A stretch of 64,000 nt of DNA, taken from positions 1-64,000 of the forward strand of contig NZ_AYSE01000004.1 of the NCBI RefSeq assembly GCF_000504165.1. The letters are read 5' to 3'. Below are positions 53,030 through 61,079 of this stretch, in pieces. Under the pieces are notes generated by a model. It saw nothing but the letters and a program-made list of their open reading frames with translations, was not told the DNA's origin and ran no database searches. Origin of the DNA: Bacillus sp. FJAT-14578. GTDB lineage: Bacteria > Bacillota > Bacilli > Bacillales > Bacillaceae_H. Every line of letters starts with the position of its first letter. Position 1 is the first letter of the stretch. The translations under genes and the position numbers were made by a program.

Positions 53030-53506
53030 ATGGGTAGACGAATAAAACATACTTCACGTGACGTGGAAGAGTTAGCGAGGCTCATGATGGCGGAAGCGAT
53101 CGGTGAAGGAGTCCAAGGGATGAACATGGTGGGAACGGTTGTGTCCAATCGGGTCGAGGCTGACTGTGCTCCTGACTTTAGAGGGTTGCGCAATATCAGA
53201 CATGCGATCTATCAAACCATACCTGGAACTGGAATTCCTCACTTCGAGCCCGTCTTAAATGGAACATTGTATACACAACGTCCCAAAGAAGCTGACCTCC
53301 AGAGGGCTAGGAATTTATTACATGGTCATAGGGACCCTCGGGCCAGAATGAATTTGTGGTTTTTTAACCCCAGTCCGGGGAAAAAATATCGAGCTGCTTG
53401 TACCGACACGATGCCAAGATCCCCCATGACGAAGTTCGATTTTGCGCACAAGAATCATTGTTTCTATGTCGCTGTACCGGGCTACTGCCCAGAGTTTTAT
53501 AGATAA
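53030..53506 (+). CDS. cwlJ: Spore cortex-lytic hydrolase CwlJ
   Basis: The 158-residue enzyme is of the Hydrolase_2 family: 'ELARLMMAEAIGEGVQGM' with the catalytic Glu, 'VGTVVSNRVEADC' and 'MNLWFFNPSPGKKYRAAC'. It degrades cortex peptidoglycan early in germination and responds to calcium-dipicolinate. gerQ, required to hold CwlJ in the coat, follows 23 bases downstream, as in other Bacilli. This identifies it as the true cwlJ rather than the copy at 46201. GAGGGTGAGAAA precedes ATG 53030. It would be expressed in the mother cell late in sporulation. Confidence 0.95.
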   Translation: MGRRIKHTSRDVEELARLMMAEAIGEGVQGMNMVGTVVSNRVEADCAPDFRGLRNIRHAIYQTIPGTGIPHFEPVLNGTLYTQRPKEADLQRARNLLHGHRDPRARMNLWFFNPSPGKKYRAACTDTMPRSPMTKFDFAHKNHCFYVAVPGYCPEFYR

Positions 53507-53529
53507 ATTAAAAAGGAGCTAATCTTGTC

Positions 53530-53997
53530 ATGACTTGTGGAGACTCTAGTTATTATCCAATGAATTATTATCCTGGTTTTTATCCAGCTTTCATGATGCG
53601 GGGCAGTGTCGCACAACAACCTGGCGGCGGCTTCCCGGCGACTATGCCTTCTGGACCCTCGTATGCCGTCCCAGTGGTCCCGATGGGAACTGGGCAGCAA
53701 CTTCCGACAGGCGCGATGGAAGAATCATTTATCGAAAATATCCTACGCTTCAACAAAGGTAAGATCGGTATATTCTACTTTACTTACCAAGGTAACGACA
53801 AATGGAATGCAATGGTTTACCGCGGGCGCGTAGAAACGGCTGGTCGTGACCACATCATCATCAGCGACCCGGACAGCGGCAAACGTTACCTGCTGCTGAT
53901 GGCAAATCTCGACTGGGTAGAATTTGGGGAACAAATTAACTATCCTCAAGCGGAAATTAATCCGGATGTCCAGGCGTCCCTGACGCAATCGGAGTGA
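53530..53997 (+). CDS. gerQ: Spore coat protein GerQ
   Basis: The 155-residue coat protein has a Pro/Gly/Tyr-rich first third ('YYPMNYYPGFYPAFMM'). The conserved core is 'EESFIENILRFNKGK' to 'DWVEFGEQINY', with 'HIIISDPDSGKRYLLLM'. GerQ is cross-linked in the coat and is needed for CwlJ to be present there. AAAAAGGAGCTAATC precedes ATG 53530, and it is co-transcribed with cwlJ. Length is slightly below that of B. subtilis GerQ. Confidence 0.95.
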   Translation: MTCGDSSYYPMNYYPGFYPAFMMRGSVAQQPGGGFPATMPSGPSYAVPVVPMGTGQQLPTGAMEESFIENILRFNKGKIGIFYFTYQGNDKWNAMVYRGRVETAGRDHIIISDPDSGKRYLLLMANLDWVEFGEQINYPQAEINPDVQASLTQSE

Positions 53998-54011
53998 ATT
54001 TGTAGAACGCT

Positions 54012-54053
54012 AAAGCCCCGCTTACTTCCTTTTTGGAAAGTGAGCGGGTTTTA
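54012..54053 (+). terminator. Terminator after cwlJ-gerQ
   Basis: CCCGCTTACTTCC pairs with GGAAAGTGAGCGGG, followed by TTTTAGTT. Confidence 0.8.
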
Positions 54054-54204
54054 GTTCTGACCACATATAGAATGCAAATTCGGCAATTAAATATAATAAA
54101 ATGGTCATATATTGGTCACGGAATAGATATTTCTTAATATTATTAGATAACATCAAATGGAACCAAAAAAGATAACATCCCTCTAACTTCAAAACTGCTT
54201 GAGA

Positions 54205-54478
54205 CCTTCATACATATGTTCGTGTTGAGGGGTGGATGAATTGACAGAAGCGTATTTCAAAGGGTTTAAATTTACGCTTGTATCCAACCGAAGAACAGGC
54301 TGCTCAAATGAACAAAATCATCGGTTGCTGCCGTTATTCGTACAATTTGGCATTAAGTAGATGTAGGGCTTAAAGCGTTTGCCACCCTTTCAGATGGCAC
54401 GGGTGAAAGAAATTTCTATCTAACGGTATTGGGGTGAGAATCCCACTATTTCAGCTGTGGGAGCAGTCAAAAGACTAA
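54205..54478 (+). mobile_element. IS200/IS605-type TnpB element remnant
   Basis: After a leader with GTTCGTGTTGAGGGG, TTG 54241 opens 'LTEAYFKGFKF', and one extra base shifts to 'RLYPTEEQAAQMNKIIG' with 'CCRYSYNLALSR'. This is the start of TnpB. It stops at once, and the element jumps to a GC-rich tail with GGTGAGAATCCCAC and GCTGTGGGAGCAGTCAAAAG. That tail is the usual right end, from which guide (omega/reRNA) transcripts arise in active elements. The nuclease is lost. Confidence 0.75.
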
Positions 54479-54517
54479 TAGAGGATTACAAAAAATGATA
54501 TGTAGAAGGTGACAAAC

Positions 54518-55102
54518 ATGGAAGCAATCGTCCTAGCTGCTGGATATTCCAGTCGAGCGAATGCATTTAAAATGACGTTGCCACTGGGGCAAATGACCGT
54601 GTTGGAGCAAACGATATCTAAATTTGAAGGGTTATGCAGCAGGGTCATCGTCGTAGCCGGATTTCAAGCGGAAATCATTCGAGAGGAAATGGCAAAAATC
54701 ATCAGTAAAAATGCCTATTCATTTCAGATAACGTTTGTTTATAATGAAAATTTTAACGAGGGAATGTTTCATTCCATTCAAAAGGGCTGCAACGAAGTAA
54801 ATGCCCCGACCTTCTTTATAACGCCTGGAGATTGCCCGCTTGTTAAAAAAGAGACTGTTCAGCTAATAGCAAAACACGAAGGGAACGTCATTATTCCCAG
54901 CTTTAACTATAAAGGTGGTCACCCTATCAAATTATCAAGCGAAGTGAAACAGAAAATTCTCGAAACCAATCCAGGAAGTAATTTGCGTGTGGTCCTGGGA
55001 GGTTACGAAAAGACATACATCAATGTAGATGATCCGGGAGTATTAATGGATGTTGATACGCCGGAGGATTACCAAAAAGCCATTGAATATCATAAATCTT
55101 AA
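54518..55102 (+). CDS. Molybdenum cofactor cytidylyltransferase (MocA/PucB-like)
   Basis: The 194-residue nucleotidyltransferase begins 'MEAIVLAAGYSSRANAFKM', a variant of the LAAGxSxRxGxxK motif with Asn-Ala in place of Gly. 'FFITPGDCPLV' and 'YINVDDPGVLMDVDTPEDY' are family blocks. It attaches CMP to molybdopterin-Mo, giving the MCD form used by bacterial molybdenum hydroxylases. ATG 54518 follows AGAAGGTGAC; GTG 54509 is less likely. It lies ahead of the hydroxylase genes in the same direction, so it supplies their cofactor. Confidence 0.85.
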   Translation: MEAIVLAAGYSSRANAFKMTLPLGQMTVLEQTISKFEGLCSRVIVVAGFQAEIIREEMAKIISKNAYSFQITFVYNENFNEGMFHSIQKGCNEVNAPTFFITPGDCPLVKKETVQLIAKHEGNVIIPSFNYKGGHPIKLSSEVKQKILETNPGSNLRVVLGGYEKTYINVDDPGVLMDVDTPEDYQKAIEYHKS

Positions 55103-55454
55103 ATTTCCCCAAATAAAAATACAATTAAAAACAACGAAATTCTTGAATAAAAATTACTCATAAAATATCATTCTCATCTATAAAATCGTAGGAAGAGGTT
55201 TCTATATATTCCACTTAATAACTCGACACATCTTCATTTAATCGAGAGGCATCACAATCGGCGACCCAGACAACTTGAATTCGCCCTCAAAGGTTCACCT
55301 ATGCGGATGGCGCCAACCCCGCAAGGGGGGTGTCAGCCGCTTAGGTCTAGAAAATTTGGCATGGCTGTTCTTTGGTCATGTCGAATTTTCTAAATCGATC
55401 TATATATTAATAATATGTCCCCTTTAAAAAAATGAGTCGAAGGGTGTTGTTGCA
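55103..55454. other. Leader region of the molybdenum hydroxylase genes
   Basis: It contains the palindromic repeat copy at 55346-55394 and a GC-rich stretch with ACCCCGCAAGGGGGGT. No purine riboswitch core was found. Confidence 0.45.
55346..55394. repeat. Palindromic repeat, copy 2 (TCTAGAAAATTTGGCAT type)
   Basis: TCTAGAAAATTTGGCATG is mirrored by CATGTCGAATTTTCTAAA; only a few bases differ from 29671-29721. It lies 61 bases before the large-subunit gene. Confidence 0.7.
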
Positions 55455-57617
55455 ATGAATCTCAAAGATATAAGCACCTCAGTGCCCAAAAAGGACCATA
55501 AAGGTAAAGTATCGGGCCAGTTGCCCTATATTAGTGACGTGAAATTGGAAAATATGGTTTATGGTGTTTTGTATCGGTCGCCAATTGCTTATGGAAAGAT
55601 CATATCCATTCAACTGCCTAACCTTCCCCAAGGGTATGAAGCTGTTGGAGCAGAGCATATCCCCGGACCGAATTATGTCAAAATTATCAAAGAAGATCAG
55701 CCCATTTTTGCCAATGAGTGGGTCAATTATATGGGTGAGCCAATTCTCATGCTCACTGGAAAAGACCTGGATATTCTGTACAGTTTGTTAAATGAAGTGA
55801 AGATTGAATTTGAAGAACATCAGGCTATTTATACATTGGACGATGCAATCAAACAAAAAGCAGCACCCGGGGTTACTATGGCAAGCTATGAATTTGGGGA
55901 AAGCTTAGAGAACATTTCAGCAATCGAGCAGGGTGCCCATCAAATCATCGAAGAAGAATATGATACGGGTTATCAGGAACATGTCTACCTTGAGCCGCAA
56001 GGAATGCTCGCCATTTATAAGGATGATGAAATTGTCGTCCAGGGATCGATGCAATGTCTTTATTATATAAAAAATGCATTGCTAAGCGCACTAGCCTGTG
56101 GCGACGATGAAGTCAGAGTTGTTCAAAGTCCTACCGGCGGAGGTTTTGGCGGCAAAGAAGATTTTCCTTCGATGATGGCTTGTCACGTAGCCGTTGCGGC
56201 AAGAGCAGTCAAAAAATCGGTGATGCTCGTGTTCGACCGTTCTGAGGATATGCTGGTTACGACGAAAAGGCATCCGGCCAAACTCAAATATCGAACGGCC
56301 CTTGATAAGGAAGGAAATATTTTGAGCCTGTGTGTGGACATCTTTCTCGATGGCGGAGCGAATGTGGGATTGAGCTCTGTCGTGCTGCAGCGCGCATTAT
56401 TAAATAGTGCCGGTGTTTATAAAATTCCGCATTTTCATGCAAAAGGCTATGTCTTAAAAACCAATACAGTTCCGAACGGCGCCTTCAGAGGCTTTGGTGC
56501 TCCGCAAAGCTTTGCCGGAATCGAAAGTCATATTGGACATCTTAGTAAACTGGCAAAAATCGACCCGCTTGAATATAAACGAAAATACCTCGTCAAGCAA
56601 GGAGACCCCACCATCACCAAAGGTAAATTCCGCGACCCGATATTAATGGAAGAAATGATTGAGCACCTGCTCAACGTGTCAGAATACAAAAAGAAAAAAG
56701 AAGACTTTCAGCGCTTAAATCAACAAAATCAGCGCTATAAAAAGGGTATAGGAACTTCGCTGTTCCTCCACGGCTGTGGATTTACAGGCAGCGGTGAAAG
56801 AGATCATATTAAAGCAACGGTGAAGTTGGTTAAATCAAAGGACGGCAAGGTTATGCTAAAAATCTCAAATTCTGATATGGGACAAGGCATTTTGACGACG
56901 TTGTGTAAAATTGTCGCCAAAGAAATTGACCTCCCGTACGAAGATGTTTTGTTCCCTGATCCCGATACAAAAGAGGTTCCCGACTCTGGTCCGACCGTAG
57001 CCTCCAGGACGACGATGATTGTCGGAAAATTGCTTGAACGGGCCGCAAAAAAACTGAAGGCTCAATGGCAAACAGGGGTGGAACAGGAAGTAGTTGAGCA
57101 CTATGTTCACCGTGAAATGATTCCTTGGAACGAGTTGACCTTCACTGGAGATGCCTACCCGGCTTATTCATGGGGCGTTAATATCGTTGAAGTAGAAGTT
57201 GATACATTAACAGGAAATGTAAAGTTAGAAAAAGTATACGGCAATTATGAAGTTGGGAAGGTCATCGATGAACGGATTATGAAAGGCCAAATTGACGGTG
57301 GTTTGGCTCAAGGGTTAGCGTACGGTTATCTAGAAAAGATGACGTCAAAGCAAGGCAGGATCCAACAAAAAAGCATATCGGATTATGGACCGCCGACTTC
57401 ATTGGACGTTGTTTCAATCGAAAGCAAGGTCTTTGATAACCCCTATGTTGATGGTCCATACGGGGCGAAGGGCGCAGGTGAATTGACTTTAATCGGAGGC
57501 GCTCCAGCAGTCCAAGCTGCAATCGAGGGTGCACTGCAAACTTCTTTTCAGCAAATTCCGATTACACCGGAAGTCATTATTGAAAGTCTTTGGATGAAAG
57601 AAGGTGAAGAGGGTTGA
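55455..57617 (+). CDS. Molybdenum hydroxylase large subunit (xanthine dehydrogenase family)
   Basis: The 720-residue subunit binds the molybdenum cofactor. 'PTGGGFGGKEDFPSM' and 'NGAFRGFGAPQSFAGIE' are cofactor loops, and the catalytic Glu676 is in 'GAKGAGELTLIG'. The AFRGFG loop is of xanthine-dehydrogenase type; the AYRCSFR motif of CO dehydrogenases is absent. It hydroxylates an N-heterocycle, purine or aldehyde with water as oxygen donor. AAGGGTGTTGTTGC precedes ATG 55455. The 2Fe-2S gene begins inside its stop codon. No uricase or purine permease is linked, so the substrate is open. Confidence 0.92.
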   Translation: MNLKDISTSVPKKDHKGKVSGQLPYISDVKLENMVYGVLYRSPIAYGKIISIQLPNLPQGYEAVGAEHIPGPNYVKIIKEDQPIFANEWVNYMGEPILMLTGKDLDILYSLLNEVKIEFEEHQAIYTLDDAIKQKAAPGVTMASYEFGESLENISAIEQGAHQIIEEEYDTGYQEHVYLEPQGMLAIYKDDEIVVQGSMQCLYYIKNALLSALACGDDEVRVVQSPTGGGFGGKEDFPSMMACHVAVAARAVKKSVMLVFDRSEDMLVTTKRHPAKLKYRTALDKEGNILSLCVDIFLDGGANVGLSSVVLQRALLNSAGVYKIPHFHAKGYVLKTNTVPNGAFRGFGAPQSFAGIESHIGHLSKLAKIDPLEYKRKYLVKQGDPTITKGKFRDPILMEEMIEHLLNVSEYKKKKEDFQRLNQQNQRYKKGIGTSLFLHGCGFTGSGERDHIKATVKLVKSKDGKVMLKISNSDMGQGILTTLCKIVAKEIDLPYEDVLFPDPDTKEVPDSGPTVASRTTMIVGKLLERAAKKLKAQWQTGVEQEVVEHYVHREMIPWNELTFTGDAYPAYSWGVNIVEVEVDTLTGNVKLEKVYGNYEVGKVIDERIMKGQIDGGLAQGLAYGYLEKMTSKQGRIQQKSISDYGPPTSLDVVSIESKVFDNPYVDGPYGAKGAGELTLIGGAPAVQAAIEGALQTSFQQIPITPEVIIESLWMKEGEEG

Positions 57618-58090
57618 TTAAATTCACACTAAACGGGAGAACGGTAGAAACTGACGCCCCTGCTACAGTAAGATTGCTAGATTTATTAAGAGATGAGTTT
57701 GAGTTAATCGGAACAAAGGAAGGCTGTGGTGAAGGGGAGTGCGGAGCCTGCAGTGTTTTTGTGAATAACCTCCTGCAAAACAGCTGCCTTATTCCAATTG
57801 GCTCGATTGCTGGTGCCGATATTCAAACGATCGAAGGAATCATTGAAACGGAACAATTTAAGATGTTAGATGAGAGCTATTCCATTGCCGGGGGAGTGCA
57901 ATGCGGCTATTGCATTCCGGGGATGATTATGGCAAGTGCAGCTTTGTTATCTAAAAATCCTCATCCTTCAGAGGCTGAAATTCGTGAAGGCATTTCCGGA
58001 AATCTGTGCCGATGTACGGGCTACAATATGATTGTTGAGGCAATTAATCTGGCAGCTAAAAAAGGTGATGGCTTATGGCAGAGAAAATAA
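57614..58090 (+). CDS. Molybdenum hydroxylase 2Fe-2S subunit
   Basis: The 158-residue subunit carries two 2Fe-2S clusters. Plant-type ferredoxin cysteines are Cys38, Cys43, Cys46 and Cys58. The helical-domain cysteines are Cys97, Cys100, Cys132 and Cys134 ('QCGYCIPGMI' and 'NLCRCTGYN'). It moves electrons from the Mo site to FAD. The start is TTG 57614, overlapping the previous stop, with AAGGTGAAGAGG upstream; the next gene overlaps its 3' end by 16 bases. All three subunits are translationally coupled. Confidence 0.94.
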   Translation: MIKFTLNGRTVETDAPATVRLLDLLRDEFELIGTKEGCGEGECGACSVFVNNLLQNSCLIPIGSIAGADIQTIEGIIETEQFKMLDESYSIAGGVQCGYCIPGMIMASAALLSKNPHPSEAEIREGISGNLCRCTGYNMIVEAINLAAKKGDGLWQRK

Positions 58091-58944
58091 CGGCGTATCG
58101 CTTTGAGCGTTTAGACGAAACGTTGAGCCAATTGAATAGAGAAGACTGTGCCATCATAGCCGGCGGCACCGATGTGATGGTTCTTTACAAAAGTCGAAGG
58201 GGAGTACCTACGAAAATCCCTAAACCGATTGTTTTTATTGATCATCTTTCCGAATTAAAGCAGGTGTATCAACATCACAAGGATCTCCACATCGGGGCTT
58301 GCTGTACCTATAGTGAATTACTTGAACATCCGTTGATTCCTTTTGCCTTAAAGAACGCCATTAAAACCATTGCTGCCCCGGCAATTAGAAACCGGGGAAC
58401 ATTAGGCGGTAATATTTGCAACGCCTCTCCAGCCGGTGACATGCTTCCTTTATTATATGTATACAATGCAAAGCTTCTGCTGCGCTCCGTAAATGGTGAT
58501 CGCATCGTTGCGATTAGCGATTTTATTCAAGGTCCACGACGGGTTCAACGTGATCACAATGAAATATTAACGGAGATTATTCTGCCGTCCGTATTAGAAG
58601 AAGATTCTCATGTCGTTTTTGAGAAAGTCGGCAACCGTAACGCAGATGCCATTGCCAAAGTATCGTTTGCGGGTTTCATCCGAATAAGCAAAGATCGAAT
58701 CGATGACATTCGATTTGCCTTCGGGGCGGTCGGACCTACGATGGTTCGTTCCATTGATATTGAGAAAAAGTTGGTTGGAAAAACCATCCCATTAGCAGAT
58801 GCAGACATCACTAAGATTGTGGCAGCCTTCGATAAAATCATTAAACCAATCGACGATCAACGCTCCACTGCGGCTTATAGAAAAACCGTTGCGTTACATC
58901 TTTTACGTTATTTTCTTAGCATGAAGCAATATCAACCGAATTAA
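58075..58944 (+). CDS. Molybdenum hydroxylase FAD subunit
   Basis: The 289-residue subunit has the FAD-binding 'IIAGGTDVMVLYKSRRG' near residue 24 and 'IRNRGTLGGNICNASPAGDM' in the CO_deh_flav fold. The C-terminal domain ends 'AYRKTVALHLLRYFL'. It passes electrons from the 2Fe-2S clusters to NAD or another acceptor. ATG 58075 lies inside the previous gene. The order large, 2Fe-2S, FAD then XdhC resembles the puc/xdh arrangements of Bacilli. Confidence 0.93.
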   Translation: MAEKITAYRFERLDETLSQLNREDCAIIAGGTDVMVLYKSRRGVPTKIPKPIVFIDHLSELKQVYQHHKDLHIGACCTYSELLEHPLIPFALKNAIKTIAAPAIRNRGTLGGNICNASPAGDMLPLLYVYNAKLLLRSVNGDRIVAISDFIQGPRRVQRDHNEILTEIILPSVLEEDSHVVFEKVGNRNADAIAKVSFAGFIRISKDRIDDIRFAFGAVGPTMVRSIDIEKKLVGKTIPLADADITKIVAAFDKIIKPIDDQRSTAAYRKTVALHLLRYFLSMKQYQPN

Positions 58945-58989
58945 TGTTTTAGGCTGGGTTAGACATTATTGTTGATTTTGAACACTAAG

Positions 58990-59119
58990 TTGATTGGAGC
59001 GGAAGGCGCGAAGACTCCTGTGGGAGTACGGTGCAGGCGAGACCCCTCAGGCGCTCGAGCGCCGAGGAGGCTCACCGCAACGCCCGCGGAAAGCGAAGCG
59101 CCTGGAGTGGAAATCAACC
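58990..59119 (+). repeat. GC-rich Bacillaceae dispersed repeat, copy 2
   Basis: It starts TTGATTGGAGCGGAAGGCGC, includes GAAGACTCC and GCCGAGGAGGCTCACCGC, and ends GGAGTGGAAATCAACC. It separates the FAD subunit from xdhC. The copy at 40112-40238 is inverted. Confidence 0.88.
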
Positions 59120-59165
59120 TGCTAGTTTAATACAGCCGATGTTTAAAAAAGGGGGAAGTATTTTC

Positions 59166-59960
59166 ATGCTGCTGATGGAAAAAGTGGCCTTGCTGACGCG
59201 TCAAAACGAAACCTTTGCTCTAGCCATGATTATAGAATCAAAGGGCTCGACTCCCAGCCATGTGGGGAAAATGATTGTATACCGTGATGGTATGATTGAA
59301 GGCACTGTCGGAGGGGGCTTGGCTGAATACTATATCATTGAAGAAAGTGTAAAGGCGATCCAAAATGGCCAATCAAAAATCGTTGAATATAAATTAAATA
59401 AACATGCAAAAGACGGAATTCAGATGAATTGCGGCGGCACGTTACGGGTCTTTATTGAAGTCTATACAAGCAGACCTGAACTCGTTCTGGCTGGAGCCGG
59501 TCACTTAGCCTATGAGTTGGCAAGGCTCGCTGATTTCCTCCAATATCCTTATTGCATTGTCGATGATCGCGTTGGTTATTGTACGAAGGAACGCTTTCCT
59601 AATGCAACCAATCTATTTGTGAATGAGAATATTGGAGAGGCTTTGCGAGAAGCCAACCCAACTGAAAAGTCATATGTGGTGATTGTGACAAAAGATCGTG
59701 ATGATATTGTATTAAAAATGGCACTGCAATTTCCGATTGCATATGTTGGGATGGTCGCCAGTAAACGCAAGGCCATAACCATATTTGAAAAATTAAAAAG
59801 TGAAGGAGTCACACAAGAACAGTTGGAGCCGGTCCATTCTCCAATCGGATTGGAAATTGGCTCCGAAACAACAGAAGAAATCGCCATCAGTATTATCGGG
59901 GAAATCATCAAAGTTAGCAGGGAAAAAAAGCCTGTAAAAGTGAAGCAATTGAATAGATAA
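59166..59960 (+). CDS. XdhC/CoxI-family maturation factor
   Basis: The 264-residue protein helps insert the sulfurated molybdenum cofactor into the hydroxylase. The N-terminal XdhC/CoxI domain has 'ESKGSTPSHVGKMIVY' and 'GTVGGGLAEY'. The C-terminal Rossmann domain has 'LAGAGHLAYELARLADFL' and 'VGMVASKRKAITIFEKL'. A longer frame from 59031 is rejected because its first 45 codons lie in the dispersed repeat; AAAGGGGGAAG precedes ATG 59166. The repeat insertion may have uncoupled it from the subunit genes. Confidence 0.92.
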   Translation: MLLMEKVALLTRQNETFALAMIIESKGSTPSHVGKMIVYRDGMIEGTVGGGLAEYYIIEESVKAIQNGQSKIVEYKLNKHAKDGIQMNCGGTLRVFIEVYTSRPELVLAGAGHLAYELARLADFLQYPYCIVDDRVGYCTKERFPNATNLFVNENIGEALREANPTEKSYVVIVTKDRDDIVLKMALQFPIAYVGMVASKRKAITIFEKLKSEGVTQEQLEPVHSPIGLEIGSETTEEIAISIIGEIIKVSREKKPVKVKQLNR

Positions 59961-60012
59961 GTAGAATAGAAGAAACAGGGGAACGGTTCTTTTCATATAA
60001 TCTATTAAAAAA

Positions 60013-60050
60013 TCCATGCGACAAGTTTCGAGCCGCATGGATTTTATTTT
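60013..60050. terminator. Bidirectional terminator between convergent genes
   Basis: TCCATGCG pairs with CGCATGGA across AGTTTCGAGC, flanked by A and T runs. It serves xdhC and the EamA gene. Confidence 0.82.
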
Positions 60051-60056
60051 TCTCTT

Positions 60057-60974
60057 TCAAAGCTTTACATGGTTAGCTTCTGCTTTTATCGACTTTCTTA
60101 ACAATTTAGGCTTAGTATTTACAAGAGCAATGCTCATCACAATTAAAATAAGCCCTATCAACAGATAAATGGTAAATGGTTCATTAAAAAAGAGGATGCT
60201 TGTAACCAATGCAACGAATGGAATAAAAAACGTGTAAGATGCCACCTTGCTTGCATCTCCTGAATTTACAAGGTGAAAGAACGCCAGCCAGCCTCCTGCA
60301 ATAACGAAGACGGATATAAAAGCTAAATCCAACAAATATGGTGCAGACCAAACGATGCTGGACCAGTTCTCCACGTTAGAACCAATCACTGTCATGAAAA
60401 GCCCGCCAACAATAAGCTGAATGGTAGTCAGCCAGATGGAATCTACTCTCTTCCCTGCTTTTTTTACGATTACTGTCCCAATGGCCCAGCTAACGGCACA
60501 GCCCAGGGCGAGTACAATTCCTATGACGGAGAGATTGCCGGATAATCCTTTGGCACTTACGGTCGCAACACCGGCGAATCCAAGAAATAAACCGAAGACT
60601 TTCTCTTTAAACATGGCTTCACCGAGCCACAGCCAGGCAAAAATACTAAGAAGTACAGGCTGAAGGAAAACGATGACTGAAAACAGTCCAGCAGGCAAAT
60701 AGCCTAATCCTACCGTTTGCAGGCCGTAAAACAAAATAATGTTAAATAAAGAGGAAATTAGATAAATATGCCATGTATCCTTTAAGCGAATCTGTTTGTA
60801 TCTTGGAATGGCAATCAACAGCAATAAAAATCCGCCTATTAATGTTCGAATTCCGGCAAACAGCAGCGGCGGTGTATAGGAAAGGGCAAATTTGGACAAA
60901 GGCCAATTGACTCCCCAAACCATAATCAAAAACACGAGCAGCAAAGCTGTGCGCTTTTGGAAAAATCGCTCCAT
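60057..60974 (-). CDS. EamA-family (DMT) transporter
   Basis: The 305-residue protein has ten membrane segments in two EamA repeats. Marks are 'MVWGVNWPLSKFALSY' at the start, 'FAGIRTLIGGFLLL', and in the second half 'ALGCAVSWAIGTVIVKKAG' and 'SYTFFIPFVALVTSILFF'. Members export amino acids, metabolites or toxic compounds. AAAAAGGAGTG lies upstream on the minus strand. It is divergent from a LysR gene 105 bases away, which probably controls it. Confidence 0.9.
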   Translation of the reverse strand: MERFFQKRTALLLVFLIMVWGVNWPLSKFALSYTPPLLFAGIRTLIGGFLLLLIAIPRYKQIRLKDTWHIYLISSLFNIILFYGLQTVGLGYLPAGLFSVIVFLQPVLLSIFAWLWLGEAMFKEKVFGLFLGFAGVATVSAKGLSGNLSVIGIVLALGCAVSWAIGTVIVKKAGKRVDSIWLTTIQLIVGGLFMTVIGSNVENWSSIVWSAPYLLDLAFISVFVIAGGWLAFFHLVNSGDASKVASYTFFIPFVALVTSILFFNEPFTIYLLIGLILIVMSIALVNTKPKLLRKSIKAEANHVKL

Positions 60975-61079
60975 AAATTGTGTGTCACTCCTTTTTATAG
61001 CTTACTGTACTATGATGATAAGGTATCTGATAAAATAAATAAAATGAATGTTTTTTATAAGGAGCATAAGTATTTAGTT

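Noticed and set aside
55103-55454. Purine riboswitch ahead of the molybdenum hydroxylase
   Set aside because: The conserved loops of purine riboswitches are absent; only a palindromic repeat and a GC-rich stem are visible.
59031-59165. Upstream extension of XdhC from 59031
   Set aside because: These codons are Arg-rich translation of the dispersed GC-rich repeat; the ribosome site AAAGGGGGAAG favours ATG 59166.
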